From the NCBI GenBank assembly GCA_963934295.1, contig CAWVXY010000001.1:62001-126000 (forward strand): a stretch of DNA of 64,000 nucleotides, written 5' to 3'. A program made the position numbers and the translations under genes. Under the pieces are notes generated by a model, which was not told the DNA's origin, searched no databases, and saw nothing but the letters and a program-made list of their open reading frames with translations. The first letter of the stretch is position 1; each line of letters opens with the position of its first letter. This document shows, piece by piece, positions 34,958 through 44,230 of the stretch. Source of the DNA: Seribacter sp963934295. GTDB taxonomy: Bacteria > Verrucomicrobiota > Verrucomicrobiia > Opitutales > Seribacteraceae.

Positions 34958-35566
34958 TTAAATCTGGCGAATTGCTTCCATAATGAGATTTGAAATCTCG
35001 GTTCGTCTATTGTTTTCAGAACAAACCGAGCTAAGATCTTCATAGGTTATTAATTTACCATAAGTAATGGAAAGCTTTCTTCCTAAACGGGGGAAAACTT
35101 TTCCTTTTCCTAAAATTTCAAACGATCCTCGAATGCGAGCAGGTATCACAGGACATTTGGCTTTATCTATCAGAAGGCCAATACCTTTTTTGGGAGGTCC
35201 AAGGTCACCATCTAAGCTTCTAGTTCCTTCGGGAAAAACAAGTAAAGGTTCTCCAGATTTCAAAACTGATAAAGTATGCTTAAGAGTACCTAAATCTAAC
35301 TGACCACGATTAACGGGAATTGAATTTAAGCGTCGAATTAAAAAACCTAACGGCCCAACAAACAGTGAGTCTCGAGCAAAATAATGCAAATTACGATTAA
35401 CTTTACAACCTAATGCAGGTGGATCTAAAAAACTTAAGTGATTGGAAGCTAGTAAAAAAGAACCTTTATTAGGAATATTATCGAGACCATTAACTTCGAA
35501 TCTATGAAAGCTTTTGAGGTAAAAAAGGGATAAGTACTGGGCAATACGATATGTAAAAGTAATCAC
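34958..35566 (-). CDS. plsC: 1-acyl-sn-glycerol-3-phosphate acyltransferase
   Basis: The protein acylates lysophosphatidic acid in phospholipid synthesis. The catalytic HX4D motif is NHLSFLDPPALG, motif III is VFPEGTRSLDGDLGPPKKG, and a basic N-terminal hydrophobic stretch can anchor it to the membrane. It is 202 residues, at the short end of the family. The start is a GTG overlapping the cmk stop by 4 bp (GTGA), so translation is coupled. Confidence 0.92.
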   Translation of the reverse strand: MITFTYRIAQYLSLFYLKSFHRFEVNGLDNIPNKGSFLLASNHLSFLDPPALGCKVNRNLHYFARDSLFVGPLGFLIRRLNSIPVNRGQLDLGTLKHTLSVLKSGEPLLVFPEGTRSLDGDLGPPKKGIGLLIDKAKCPVIPARIRGSFEILGKGKVFPRLGRKLSITYGKLITYEDLSSVCSENNRRTEISNLIMEAIRQI

Positions 35567-36210
35567 AAGTCATTAATTAAGGATAATATTTGAGAGAAAA
35601 CCTCTTCAATAGATAGTTCGCCAGTATTAATCATAATTGAATCAACACTCTGAACTAAAGGAGCTACCTTCCTAGAAGTATCCATTTGATCTCTTTGTAA
35701 GATTTGGTCCTTCTCTCCATCACCAGATCGACGATTTTGCCTAATTGAATCAGGAGCATGGAGAAAAAGTTTTAAATCAGCATTGGGTAAAATAATGCTA
35801 CCGATGTCACGACCCTCCATCACCAAGCCGTTGAAATTATGCATTTTTGCAAGTTCAACTTGAGATCTTTGATATTCAAATAATAAATTTCGTACAGAAG
35901 AGATAGAAGCGTATTTTGAGACTGAATTATTTACTTCTTCCGATCTTAAAATAGATTCAGGAACCAAATTATCATTAATCAATAATAAGGATTTTGAACC
36001 AGAAACGGAAGAACTTAATTTAAATTTATTTAAATTTTCATCAATCTGATTAAAACCAACACTTTCATTAATTAAAACGGACGCTATAGATCGGTAATGA
36101 GAACCGGTGTCTACATGAAGAAAATTAAGCTTTGTGGAAAGATTCGTTGCTGTAGTTGATTTACCACTTCCCGCTCCTCCATCAATTGCAATTATTGTGA
36201 ACTTTTTCAT
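35563..36210 (-). CDS. cmk: Cytidylate kinase
   Basis: Cmk phosphorylates CMP and dCMP. The P-loop is AIDGGAGSGKSTTATNLS. The segment LVMEGRDIGSIILPNADLKLFL, which binds CMP, is diagnostic, and the lid resembles RRSGDGEKDQ. The protein is 215 residues. It lies 3 bp after aroA; an aroA-cmk(-plsC) order is common in bacteria. Confidence 0.96.
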   Translation of the reverse strand: MKKFTIIAIDGGAGSGKSTTATNLSTKLNFLHVDTGSHYRSIASVLINESVGFNQIDENLNKFKLSSSVSGSKSLLLINDNLVPESILRSEEVNNSVSKYASISSVRNLLFEYQRSQVELAKMHNFNGLVMEGRDIGSIILPNADLKLFLHAPDSIRQNRRSGDGEKDQILQRDQMDTSRKVAPLVQSVDSIMINTGELSIEEVFSQILSLINDL

Positions 36211-36213
36211 AAA

Positions 36214-37560
36214 TTATCGAGATTCAGAGCGGCATTTAGAGAGAACATCAAAAAATCGAGGAAATGTTTTGGAACAACATTGGGGATCTAATACTCGAAT
36301 CCATGGTTGTTGATCTTTAAATAAATCATGGGAACCAAGTATGGCAAAAGACATAGCAAAACGATGATCTTTATATGTTTCAATTTCTACGGGTCTTTGT
36401 TCAATAAATTTATTTAAATCTAAATGTGGAATGATGTAAATTGAATCATGTTCCTCCTCAATATTTAATCCAAGTTTACGAAGTTCGTTTACCATTCCAG
36501 AAACACGGTCGGTTTCCTGTTTTCGGGTATGAGCAATACCATAAATTTTGAGAGGAGAATCAAGTAGGGGAGATAAAGCAGCAAGGGTAAGGAAAGTATC
36601 TGAAATATCATTAAAATCAAAATTTCCTCCATTGATATGGTCAATAAATGACACTTCAATACCGTTATCCGTTTTTGATAGTGAAAGCCCGCATTTGGAT
36701 ATAATCTTACAAAATTCAATGTCACCCTGTAATTTACAATCCTGAATTCCATTTATATGAATATCACCACCAATTGCAATGGGAAGAGATAAAAAGTAAC
36801 TTGCAGCAGTAGCATCTGGTTCAATTTGATACTCATTTTGAGTTAACTGATATTGAAAACATGGAATTTCATAACGGTCGTCACTAATAATAAGGTTCCC
36901 AGAGATTTCCTGAGCAAACTCTTTCATCATTTCTAAAGTCATATTAACAAATGGCCTCGATACCGTACCATTTATTAAATTAATGTGCGTATTCCCACTA
37001 ATTAGAGGCGCAATTAGTAAAATTGCTGAAATTATTTGACTACTATTACTCGCATCAATCTCCCAATTATCAGAGGTAATCCCTTTACATATCATTTTAA
37101 AAGGAAAGCAATATTCATCATCAATAAATTCAAATTTTGTACCATGCGATTCAAGAGCAACAATCAATCCCTTCATCGGGCGCTTTCGCATAGCTTCCGA
37201 ACCATCTAATGTGAATTCACCTCGTTGCTGAAGAGCTAGCAAAGCCGTTAAAAAACGAGCAACAGTTCCTGCATTACCGACATTCAAGTCTCCTTTTTGA
37301 GAAGGAATAACTCCTGAAGTTCCATTTACCAATAAAGCCTCACCATCCCCTTGATTCTCAATCTTAATTCCCAATTCTCGAAGACAAGAAATCATTATTT
37401 CAACATCTTCACTTTTCAATATTCCATTTAATTTTACTGGCTTATTATTCAGAACAGCTAAGATAAGTGCTCTATTTGAAATGCTTTTAGAGCCAGGAAT
37501 ATTTACCTGTAATTTATTTTTATTTTTAAATGGTATAATATCTAATGAATCACAACTCAT
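36214..37560 (-). CDS. aroA: 3-phosphoshikimate 1-carboxyvinyltransferase (EPSP synthase)
   Basis: AroA makes EPSP from shikimate 3-phosphate and PEP. Signatures are PGSKSISNRALILAVL near the N-terminus, GNAGTVARFLTALLAL, and RKRPMKGLIVALESHG. ETYKDHRFAMSFAILG lies near the C-terminus. It is 448 residues, full length. It lies 3 bp after the tyrA stop in a tyrA-aroA-cmk-plsC run that combines aromatic amino acid, nucleotide and lipid steps. Confidence 0.96.
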   Translation of the reverse strand: MSCDSLDIIPFKNKNKLQVNIPGSKSISNRALILAVLNNKPVKLNGILKSEDVEIMISCLRELGIKIENQGDGEALLVNGTSGVIPSQKGDLNVGNAGTVARFLTALLALQQRGEFTLDGSEAMRKRPMKGLIVALESHGTKFEFIDDEYCFPFKMICKGITSDNWEIDASNSSQIISAILLIAPLISGNTHINLINGTVSRPFVNMTLEMMKEFAQEISGNLIISDDRYEIPCFQYQLTQNEYQIEPDATAASYFLSLPIAIGGDIHINGIQDCKLQGDIEFCKIISKCGLSLSKTDNGIEVSFIDHINGGNFDFNDISDTFLTLAALSPLLDSPLKIYGIAHTRKQETDRVSGMVNELRKLGLNIEEEHDSIYIIPHLDLNKFIEQRPVEIETYKDHRFAMSFAILGSHDLFKDQQPWIRVLDPQCCSKTFPRFFDVLSKCRSESR

Positions 37561-37563
37561 ATC

Positions 37564-38409
37564 TTATAGGCCTTTTCTAAACTTAGCACCTTTTTTCAAG
37601 AATGATAATATTTTTTCATTATCATCATTTTTGATAATATCTTTAAAATTCACAAGCGATTGCTCCCAATCCTCAAGCGCGAATAATAGTTTTTCTTTAT
37701 TCATCATAAATATTTGTCTCCAAAGGTCAGGATCGCCAGCTGCAATTCTAGTTGTATCCCTTATACCATTTCCTGAAATCTTTCGCCAGGTTTCTGGCTT
37801 TTTTTCCAGATTATGTGCTAAGCAAGAAGAGATAAGATGGGGCAAATGACTAAAGTAAGACACCGCATCATCATGCTCTTCGGGTAATAATTCATAGACG
37901 CACATATTTAACTCTGACCAAAACTTCATTGTTTTATCTACGGTGTTTCTAGCTGACTTTTTTGTCGGAGTGACTATACAGGGTTTTTCCTTAAATAAAT
38001 TAATATCTGCATACTGCATACCAGAGTTTTCAGATCCTGCCATAGGATGAGAACCTATAAATTCAGCTTTTGCATTTCTTGTGCATTCATCGCCTACATA
38101 GCAAATTTCTGACTTAACACTTCCAACATCCGTTATGATTGTTCCCTCATCGGAGACCGAAATTATCCTTTTAAGAATTTCTGGAATACTTCCCACGGGT
38201 GTACAAATGATTACAAACTCGCTTCCTTTTACTGATTTCTCCAAATCGCTTTCAGTATAAGTACACCAATCTTGGGCATTACAGTGAGATAATGTTTCTT
38301 CTCGCCTGGCCCACACTTTAATATTTTGAGCAAGCCCACTCTTGCTTACAGCCATACCTAGGGATGCTCCCAGTAAACCGGATCCTATTATTGTTATTTG
38401 CTGAAACAT
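37564..38409 (-). CDS. tyrA: Prephenate dehydrogenase
   Basis: TyrA oxidatively decarboxylates prephenate or arogenate for tyrosine synthesis. The start at 38409 gives MFQQITIIGSGLLGASLGMAV, placing the Rossmann motif at the N-terminus; the open frame upstream encodes 38 atypical residues. Other family segments are TDVGSVKSEI, FIGSHPMAGSENSG, and YFSHLPHLISSCLA. It is 281 residues, without a chorismate mutase or ACT domain. It heads the run with aroA. Confidence 0.94.
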   Translation of the reverse strand: MFQQITIIGSGLLGASLGMAVSKSGLAQNIKVWARREETLSHCNAQDWCTYTESDLEKSVKGSEFVIICTPVGSIPEILKRIISVSDEGTIITDVGSVKSEICYVGDECTRNAKAEFIGSHPMAGSENSGMQYADINLFKEKPCIVTPTKKSARNTVDKTMKFWSELNMCVYELLPEEHDDAVSYFSHLPHLISSCLAHNLEKKPETWRKISGNGIRDTTRIAAGDPDLWRQIFMMNKEKLLFALEDWEQSLVNFKDIIKNDDNEKILSFLKKGAKFRKGL

Positions 38410-38455
38410 AATTATGGTTGATCGAATGAAAATTAGTATTACAAAGTAACCATTG

Positions 38456-38629
38456 ATGGAAATTGGATTTAAAGAGCAAGACTCAAAAGATGATGACTGG
38501 GGCCAACCCCCTTCACCACTCACACCGGAAAATCAAAAAAAGGCTTTTAGGGCTCAACTTATCTTAGGATTATTTTCCTTAATTGGTATTGCCTTGCCAG
38601 GTATCCTTTTTTGGATTTTTGGTAGGTAA
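38456..38629 (+). CDS. Small membrane protein, 57 residues
   Basis: A 57-codon frame starts at ATG 38456 (MEIGFKEQDSKDDDWGQPP) and ends with TAA at 38629. The N-terminal half is acidic, and the C-terminal half is one transmembrane helix (LILGLFSLIGIALPGILFWIF). It fills the gap between tyrA and the next small membrane gene, on the same strand and in the same frame. I recognise no family; the clean soluble-plus-membrane pattern supports it being real. Confidence 0.55.
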   Translation: MEIGFKEQDSKDDDWGQPPSPLTPENQKKAFRAQLILGLFSLIGIALPGILFWIFGR

Positions 38630-38656
38630 TCTTACTCAAGACACATAATTATTTGA

Positions 38657-38878
38657 ATGAATTCCAAAAATAAAAGCTTCTCAAAATTTGAACTGATCAT
38701 TCTTTTCTTAATTGTTTGTGTTTTAGCTTTTCTCGCATTGCCAATCTTTAATTCATATCGCTTTTACCAAAAGCTTCACGAATCCCCATCCACGAATCCT
38801 CCATTACAAGAATGGAACCGAGGAATCCAAAATAATGATACTGACATTCCCGTTTTAATTTTGCCCGACAATCAATAG
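38657..38878 (+). CDS. Small single-pass membrane protein, 73 residues
   Basis: A lysine-rich N-terminus is followed by a hydrophobic helix (ELIILFLIVCVLAFLALPIF) and a soluble tail rich in Pro, Asn and Asp. It could be a short anchor or a pseudopilin-like fragment, although no prepilin glycine-phenylalanine cleavage motif is clear. It lies 27 bp after the 57-residue gene and 23 bp before the VTT-domain gene. Confidence 0.55.
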   Translation: MNSKNKSFSKFELIILFLIVCVLAFLALPIFNSYRFYQKLHESPSTNPPLQEWNRGIQNNDTDIPVLILPDNQ

Positions 38879-38901
38879 ATTGTAATTTAAATTTTAAGTT
38901 T

Positions 38902-39579
38902 TTGAAATCTTCACAAAACAAGTTCTTTTGGGTTCTTAGTTTTATTATAATCATTTTTTCTTTATTAGGTCTTCTTTATGGAAGCATTATTTTAATTGGT
39001 GGCGATGAATATATAGAAATAATTGAAAACTATTGGCAGTTATTTCGTAACTTTTTACTTCTTAATGGATTCTGGCTTTTTGTATCAATCGCAATTTTAC
39101 CTGGTTTTATTTTACCATGCGCACCTCTTCTCCTTTTGGCTGGAATTTGGGGAACTGAATTTGGGGTAGCGCAAGCATGTTTGTACAGTGTTCTAGCATT
39201 AACAATTAACTTAATATGGACCTATTGGTTTGCCTACGGACCTGGACGCAAAATTGTTAATAGACTACTAAAAGTATTTAAATATGAAATACCGGAACTT
39301 CCTTCACAAAACCTAAACCAATGGGCTATAATTCTTAGGTTAACCCCGGGCATACCTTTTATATTCACCAATTATGGGTTGGGGCTTTTAAAAATGCCTT
39401 TTGTGAAATATATTTTAATTTCGACTCCTATAATTTCTATTACAGATTGTGGTTTTGTTCTAGCATCTGCTGGAATATTTGGTGGGAGTTGGAAATATAT
39501 TTGGGGTGGGATTTCTATTCTAATCATTATGATTTTAGTTGGTCGAATACTTTCAAAAAGAAAACAACATGCAAACTGA
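38902..39579 (+). CDS. TVP38/TMEM64-family (VTT-domain) membrane protein
   Basis: The 225-residue protein has about five hydrophobic segments. The VTT/DedA-like signature is seen as ILRLTPGIPFIFTNYGLGLLKMPF, preceded by AYGPGRKI. The family is linked to membrane lipid scrambling and membrane homeostasis, but its substrate is not known here. The start is a TTG. Its last 11 bases overlap the start of xseA. Confidence 0.82.
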   Translation: MKSSQNKFFWVLSFIIIIFSLLGLLYGSIILIGGDEYIEIIENYWQLFRNFLLLNGFWLFVSIAILPGFILPCAPLLLLAGIWGTEFGVAQACLYSVLALTINLIWTYWFAYGPGRKIVNRLLKVFKYEIPELPSQNLNQWAIILRLTPGIPFIFTNYGLGLLKMPFVKYILISTPIISITDCGFVLASAGIFGGSWKYIWGGISILIIMILVGRILSKRKQHAN

Positions 39580-40786
39580 CCTATTCGATACGATACAAGA
39601 TTCATCTGAAATTTTAACGGTTAGCCAACTAACAAGAGAAATTAAAAGTTTGCTTGAAACCAGGTTCCCTCCGCTTTGGATTCGAGGAGAAATTTCAAAT
39701 CTAAGAGTTCAACCCAGTGGGCACAGGTATTTTGTTCTTAAAGATTCAACCAGCCAAATTAAGTCTGTTCTTTTCAAGGGAGATTTCTCCCATTTAGGAT
39801 ACACCCCAGAAGAGGGAGATGAATGTGTAGCTTTTGGGAACGTCAATGTATATGAACCTCGGGGTGATTATCAATTTCGGGTTAAGCATTTAATGCAGGA
39901 TGGTACTGGCAGTCTTCGTCTTCAATTTGATCGCTTAAAGGAGAAACTTTTAAAAGAAGGACTATTTGACTCAGAACGAAAAAAAGACCTACCTCAGTTT
40001 GTACGAAAAGTTGCCGTAATTACTTCAGTCAAGGGTGCCGCATTACAGGATTTTTTAAGCATTTTAAAAAGAAGGAATTGGACAGGAGAGGTTTCAATCT
40101 TTTCCTCTTCTGTTCAGGGTATGAAAGCGCCCAAAGAGTTATTAGATGGCTTAAAATCAATTACTAAACTCGGTCACTTCGATCTTATTGTTCTTGCAAG
40201 GGGAGGGGGGTCCATAGAAGACCTATGGGCATTTAACGATGAGTCTCTTGTCCGAGAAGTTTCAAATTGTAATATTCCAATTATATCTGCAGTCGGGCAC
40301 CAAACTGATTTTGTACTTACTGACTTTGCCTCTGATTTTCGAGCGGAGACTCCCTCTGCTGCCGCAGAATGGATAAGCAGTCAGCATACTAAAGTTAAAG
40401 ATCAAATTAATAATTTTTATTCCAGGCTTATCGAAATTCCCAAATTCTCAATAGCACAACTAAAGGATAAGTTACATTTTTTGGAAGCACAATTAATGAA
40501 CCAATCTCCAAAATCCAAAATGGAAAATTATCATCAATATTTAGATGAATTCTCTCAAAGAATGAACCGAGTGGTTGAGCATTCAATTACTCACAATCGA
40601 TACAAAGTAAAATCCCTTGGTTCTAGGCTGGAAAGTAATAGTTTAAAATCCGTCTTAAAACGAGGATTTTCATATATTGAAAATTTAGATGGAAGTGTGA
40701 TTGATCGAGTAGGAAAACTAAAAGAAAATGATATAGTTAAAATTACTTTTCAAGACGGTAATAAAAACTTAAAAGTTCAGAAATAA
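39569..40786 (+). CDS. xseA: Exodeoxyribonuclease VII large subunit
   Basis: XseA with XseB degrades single-stranded DNA. The start at 39569 gives MQTDLFDTIQDSSEILTVSQLTREIKSLL; the frame further upstream lies inside the VTT gene. The OB-fold has IRGEISNLRVQPSGHRYFVLKD, and the catalytic domain has VITSVKGAALQDFLSIL, ARGGGSIEDLWAFNDE and ISAVGHQTDFVLTDF. It is 405 residues, somewhat shorter than E. coli because the coiled-coil part is reduced. No xseB follows it. Confidence 0.95.
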   Translation: MQTDLFDTIQDSSEILTVSQLTREIKSLLETRFPPLWIRGEISNLRVQPSGHRYFVLKDSTSQIKSVLFKGDFSHLGYTPEEGDECVAFGNVNVYEPRGDYQFRVKHLMQDGTGSLRLQFDRLKEKLLKEGLFDSERKKDLPQFVRKVAVITSVKGAALQDFLSILKRRNWTGEVSIFSSSVQGMKAPKELLDGLKSITKLGHFDLIVLARGGGSIEDLWAFNDESLVREVSNCNIPIISAVGHQTDFVLTDFASDFRAETPSAAAEWISSQHTKVKDQINNFYSRLIEIPKFSIAQLKDKLHFLEAQLMNQSPKSKMENYHQYLDEFSQRMNRVVEHSITHNRYKVKSLGSRLESNSLKSVLKRGFSYIENLDGSVIDRVGKLKENDIVKITFQDGNKNLKVQK

Positions 40787-40800
40787 AATACTACCTATAT

Positions 40801-41634
40801 TTAATAAAACATTCTTTCACAATATTCTGATTTAAATTGAAAACCCGCTTTTTCGTAAAGATTTTCTTCTCTTTTATAATCACTAAATAATAAGTATTGG
40901 TGAGAATTTATATCTTTTGTTTCATATAATATTTTAGAAATCATTTTTTGTGCGTACTTTTTACCCCTTTCTTCTTTGGGAATGTAAACTAGATTAATAA
41001 CTTTAAAATTTTTAGTTTTTCTTCCAAAACCTGCCATTCCACAACTACCAAAACCTTGTTTCTGAAAAAAGAACAAGTTGCCCGTCTGCATCATGTTTCT
41101 TGCCATATTAACAATTGCAGTAGTGTTCAATTTAGGGGTTGATTCAATCGCAAATTGCATGGCCCACAACCGTGCTTTGGGCCATTCATTTTTTCCGACC
41201 CTCTTAATTAAAAATTGTTTTTCATCTTTTAGATAACGAGTGGCACCACTTGTTTCATAAATAGAAAAGTTTTTTCTTCCCGCGGGTTGATCATCAGACC
41301 CATTAAGCCACTCTTTGGAAAAGAATAAACTACATTTGGCCGGACCAGAAACTCCTTTTATATTCCATTTTTTTCTTTTTGCATAATTAGTTAAATGTTG
41401 AACTGCGGAGACAGATCCTGCTGAAATTAAAAGGTAATTGGAGGCTGTTCGAATGGCACTCAATTCAATTTTTCCCTCTTTCATTACATTACCTGCCCAT
41501 TGATTTACCTTTTTCTTCTTTTTGCTCTCAACCAGTACTTCCCAAAATAAATTATTAACAACTTCGTTTTCCAAAAGAAAATCCTCGGACTTTATTAAAA
41601 ACCTAGATAAACTATTATAAATTTGAACTCTCAT
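40801..41634 (-). CDS. GNAT-family N-acetyltransferase-like protein
   Basis: The C-terminal 120 residues look like a GNAT fold: LVYIPKEERGKKYAQKMISKIL is the V-x-x-x-R/Q-G-x-G/A acetyl-CoA loop, followed by YLLFSDYKREENLYEKAGFQF. The first 150 residues are a less conserved domain seen in two-part GNAT proteins. The acceptor is unknown. The gene is monocistronic, converging with xseA and divergent from purM. Confidence 0.72.
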   Translation of the reverse strand: MRVQIYNSLSRFLIKSEDFLLENEVVNNLFWEVLVESKKKKKVNQWAGNVMKEGKIELSAIRTASNYLLISAGSVSAVQHLTNYAKRKKWNIKGVSGPAKCSLFFSKEWLNGSDDQPAGRKNFSIYETSGATRYLKDEKQFLIKRVGKNEWPKARLWAMQFAIESTPKLNTTAIVNMARNMMQTGNLFFFQKQGFGSCGMAGFGRKTKNFKVINLVYIPKEERGKKYAQKMISKILYETKDINSHQYLLFSDYKREENLYEKAGFQFKSEYCERMFY

Positions 41635-41704
41635 TTCATGAACGCATTAAAAAAACTTTAAGAAATTACTTTTTTCAAATATTTTAAACAAGCACTACAC
41701 AAAC

Positions 41705-42898
41705 ATGGCAAACAACGATTCAAATAATCGATATAATCAAAGAGGCGTGTCGTCCAGCAAAGAAGAAGTCCATCAAGTGGTTGATAAACTTGATCGTGGA
41801 TGCTTTCCCGGTGCATTTTGTAAAGTTACAGACGATTCCCTTACAGGAGACGAAAATTTGTGTAATGTCATACATTCTGATGGTGCTGGTACGAAATCGA
41901 TTCTAGCATATCTATGGTATAGAGAGACAGGTAATCCCCGAGTTTTTCGTGGCATTGCACAGGATAGTATCGTAATGAATTTGGATGATCTTGCCTGCGT
42001 CGGTATTTGGGATCATATTGTTCTTTCAAGCACGGTTAATCGGAACGCAAGAAACTTCCCCGCTGAAACACTAGCCCAACTGATTGAAGGAACGGAAGAA
42101 TTCATTCAAACTCTAAGAGATTTTGGGGTAAAGATTACAAGCGGGGGAGGGGAAACGGCAGATGTCGGAGATCTCACCGGGACGGTTGCTGTAGATTCAT
42201 GTGCTGTAGCTATTGCACCCAAAAATAAAATTGTGGATAATGCAAAAATTTGTTCAGGGTTGAGTATCGTTGGGCTATCATCATCCGGACAATCAACCTA
42301 TGAACAAACAGAAAATAGCGGAATTGGTAGTAACGGATTAACCAGTGCCCGTCATGAAATGCTTTCCCCTTATTATAGGGAAAATTTTCCTGAAACTTTT
42401 GATCCCCTAACTAAAAAAGAATTCGTTTATTGTGGTCCATTTCGCCTAAAGGACTCTTTAGCGAACTCATCCCTTTTGGTTGGAGAAGCGCTACTAAGCC
42501 CAACGCGAACCTATATTCCAATTGTAAAAAATATAATGTCTGAAAAAAGAGATTCAATTTATGGCTTAGTTCACTGTTCAGGGGGCGGGCAGACAAAATG
42601 TATGCGTTTTGGAACTCAAGTTCATCACATTAAAGACAATCTGTTTACACCTCCTTCCCTTTTTCAAGAAATTCAACGAGTGTCTGGGACTAGTGACAAG
42701 GAAATGCACCAGGTTTACAATATGGGTCATCGTTTTGAAATTTACTGTAAACCCGAATCCGCAGACGATATAATTTCAATTTCGAAAACTTATAATATTG
42801 AAGCTCAGGTCATTGGGCACACGGAAGAAAGTTCGAAATCAAATGGTCAAAACCACCTTACTATCGACACCGGTAAGGTTAAATTAAACTATGGCTAA
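41705..42898 (+). CDS. purM: Phosphoribosylformylglycinamidine cyclo-ligase, Bacteroidetes-type
   Basis: The protein matches the long AIR synthase form I know from Bacteroidetes: RYNQRGVSSSKEEVH, HSDGAGTKSILAYLWYRETG, SGGGETADVGDLTGTV, GIGSNGLTSARHEML, LLSPTRTYIPIVKNIM and LVHCSGGGQTKCMRFG. It converts FGAM to AIR in purine synthesis. At 397 residues it is longer than the roughly 345-residue E. coli enzyme. Its stop overlaps the start of the nucleoside phosphorylase gene by 8 bp, pairing purine synthesis with salvage. Confidence 0.92.
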   Translation: MANNDSNNRYNQRGVSSSKEEVHQVVDKLDRGCFPGAFCKVTDDSLTGDENLCNVIHSDGAGTKSILAYLWYRETGNPRVFRGIAQDSIVMNLDDLACVGIWDHIVLSSTVNRNARNFPAETLAQLIEGTEEFIQTLRDFGVKITSGGGETADVGDLTGTVAVDSCAVAIAPKNKIVDNAKICSGLSIVGLSSSGQSTYEQTENSGIGSNGLTSARHEMLSPYYRENFPETFDPLTKKEFVYCGPFRLKDSLANSSLLVGEALLSPTRTYIPIVKNIMSEKRDSIYGLVHCSGGGQTKCMRFGTQVHHIKDNLFTPPSLFQEIQRVSGTSDKEMHQVYNMGHRFEIYCKPESADDIISISKTYNIEAQVIGHTEESSKSNGQNHLTIDTGKVKLNYG

Positions 42899-43730
42899 TT
42901 TACCTGAACATAATTTGTTTTTGAATGATTCTATTTCTTTTCTCCAAAACGAATGGGGGGTAATTAAACCTGAAATAGGCATTATTTGCGGATCGGGGTG
43001 GGGGGCACTGAATGAAATTTTTCAACATTCATCAAGCATTGATTATATCAACATGCCTGGAATGTCATCAACTACCGTAGAAGGACACGAAGGAAAACTT
43101 CTTTTATGTAAGTTTAACCAAAGACAAATCTTGCTTTTTCAGGGAAGGCGTCATTTTTACGAAGGCTCCGGATGGGACCCCATAACATTCCCCATTCATT
43201 TATCTCATGCACTGGGTATCAAAACCATGATACTTACAAATGCTGCAGGCGGTATTAATCCATTATTACAAGTCGGTGATCTGATGCTATTGGAAGACCA
43301 TATAAACTTCATGGGATCTAATCCATTAATTGGCCCAAACCTAAACCCAAGTATCCCAAGGTTTCCTGACCAATCTGAGATTTATAACATGAACTTAAGG
43401 GATCAAATATTGGAAATAGGACAGAGCGTTGAATTCGCCATTAGAAAAGGGGTGTATTTAGCCCTATCTGGTCCCAGTTTTGAAACCCCGGCAGAAATTA
43501 AAGCATTCCAAATGCTTGGTGCCGACGCTGTTGGTATGTCCACTGTTCCCGAAGCAATGGTATGCAATGCGTTAGGCATGAAAGTTGTCGGACTATCTTG
43601 CATTAGTAACCTAGCAGCAGGAATAGCCCCCCACAAACTTTCTCATAAAGATGTTCAGAATGCCTCGGAAATTGCTCTACCAAAAATGAAAAAGCTAATA
43701 TTGGTAATCTTGAAAACACTTCTTGGTTAA
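42891..43730 (+). CDS. Purine nucleoside phosphorylase (trimeric type)
   Basis: The enzyme cleaves purine nucleosides with phosphate. Motifs are GIICGSGWGAL (phosphate site), STTVEGHEGKLLLC, FQGRRHFYEG, TNAAGGINPLLQVGDLMLLEDHINF and SGPSFETPAEIKAFQMLGADAVGMSTVPE. These fit the class II trimeric PNP and MTAP-like group. It is 279 residues and full length, translated with purM. Confidence 0.94.
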   Translation: MANLPEHNLFLNDSISFLQNEWGVIKPEIGIICGSGWGALNEIFQHSSSIDYINMPGMSSTTVEGHEGKLLLCKFNQRQILLFQGRRHFYEGSGWDPITFPIHLSHALGIKTMILTNAAGGINPLLQVGDLMLLEDHINFMGSNPLIGPNLNPSIPRFPDQSEIYNMNLRDQILEIGQSVEFAIRKGVYLALSGPSFETPAEIKAFQMLGADAVGMSTVPEAMVCNALGMKVVGLSCISNLAAGIAPHKLSHKDVQNASEIALPKMKKLILVILKTLLG

Positions 43731-43799
43731 TATCATTTAATCCTTTCAACTATTTTTAAAAACTAATCTTTTTGAATTAAGAAATAAAATTTATTCTTT

Positions 43800-44210
43800 A
43801 TGAATCACCAGGAATTGGAAGAGGGCAAAAAACTAAATCTCGATTTTACGAAATTAAAAAAAGTCGCAGCATGTTCAGAAGATATAATTCCTGCTGTGGC
43901 ACAAGATGCAGATACAGGAGAGGTTTTGATTGTAGGATATGCAAATAAGCTAGCCTTTGAAACGACCTTAAAAGAAAATATGGCCACCTTTTGGAGTACC
44001 AGTAGAAACGAACTCTGGATCAAGGGAAAAACTTCAGGTGACTACCTTGAGATTGTTGAAGTATGTGTAAATTGTGAGCAAAACTCTTTGCTTTACCGTG
44101 TTCGTCCAAAAGGAAAGGGCGCCTGCCATACAAAAGACTCTAATGGTGTTTCTCGGACAGGGTGCTACTATAGAGTAATAAAAAACGGATCGGAATTAAA
44201 ATTTAAATAA
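43800..44210 (+). CDS. hisI: Phosphoribosyl-AMP cyclohydrolase
   Basis: HisI opens the purine ring of PR-AMP in histidine synthesis. The sequence has IPAVAQDADTGEVLIVGYAN, TFWSTSRNELWIKGKTSGDYL and the zinc-binding CVNCEQNSLLYRV with CHT further on. It is monofunctional (136 residues), without the HisE pyrophosphatase domain. No other his gene is nearby. Its stop lies in ATTTAAATAAATTT. Confidence 0.95.
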   Translation: MNHQELEEGKKLNLDFTKLKKVAACSEDIIPAVAQDADTGEVLIVGYANKLAFETTLKENMATFWSTSRNELWIKGKTSGDYLEIVEVCVNCEQNSLLYRVRPKGKGACHTKDSNGVSRTGCYYRVIKNGSELKFK

Positions 44211-44230
44211 ATTTTAGAATTCCTTGTCTA

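Noticed and set aside
38410..38523. N-terminal 38-residue extension of TyrA
   Set aside because: The Rossmann motif should lie at the N-terminus, and the extension overlaps the separate 57-residue gene on the other strand.
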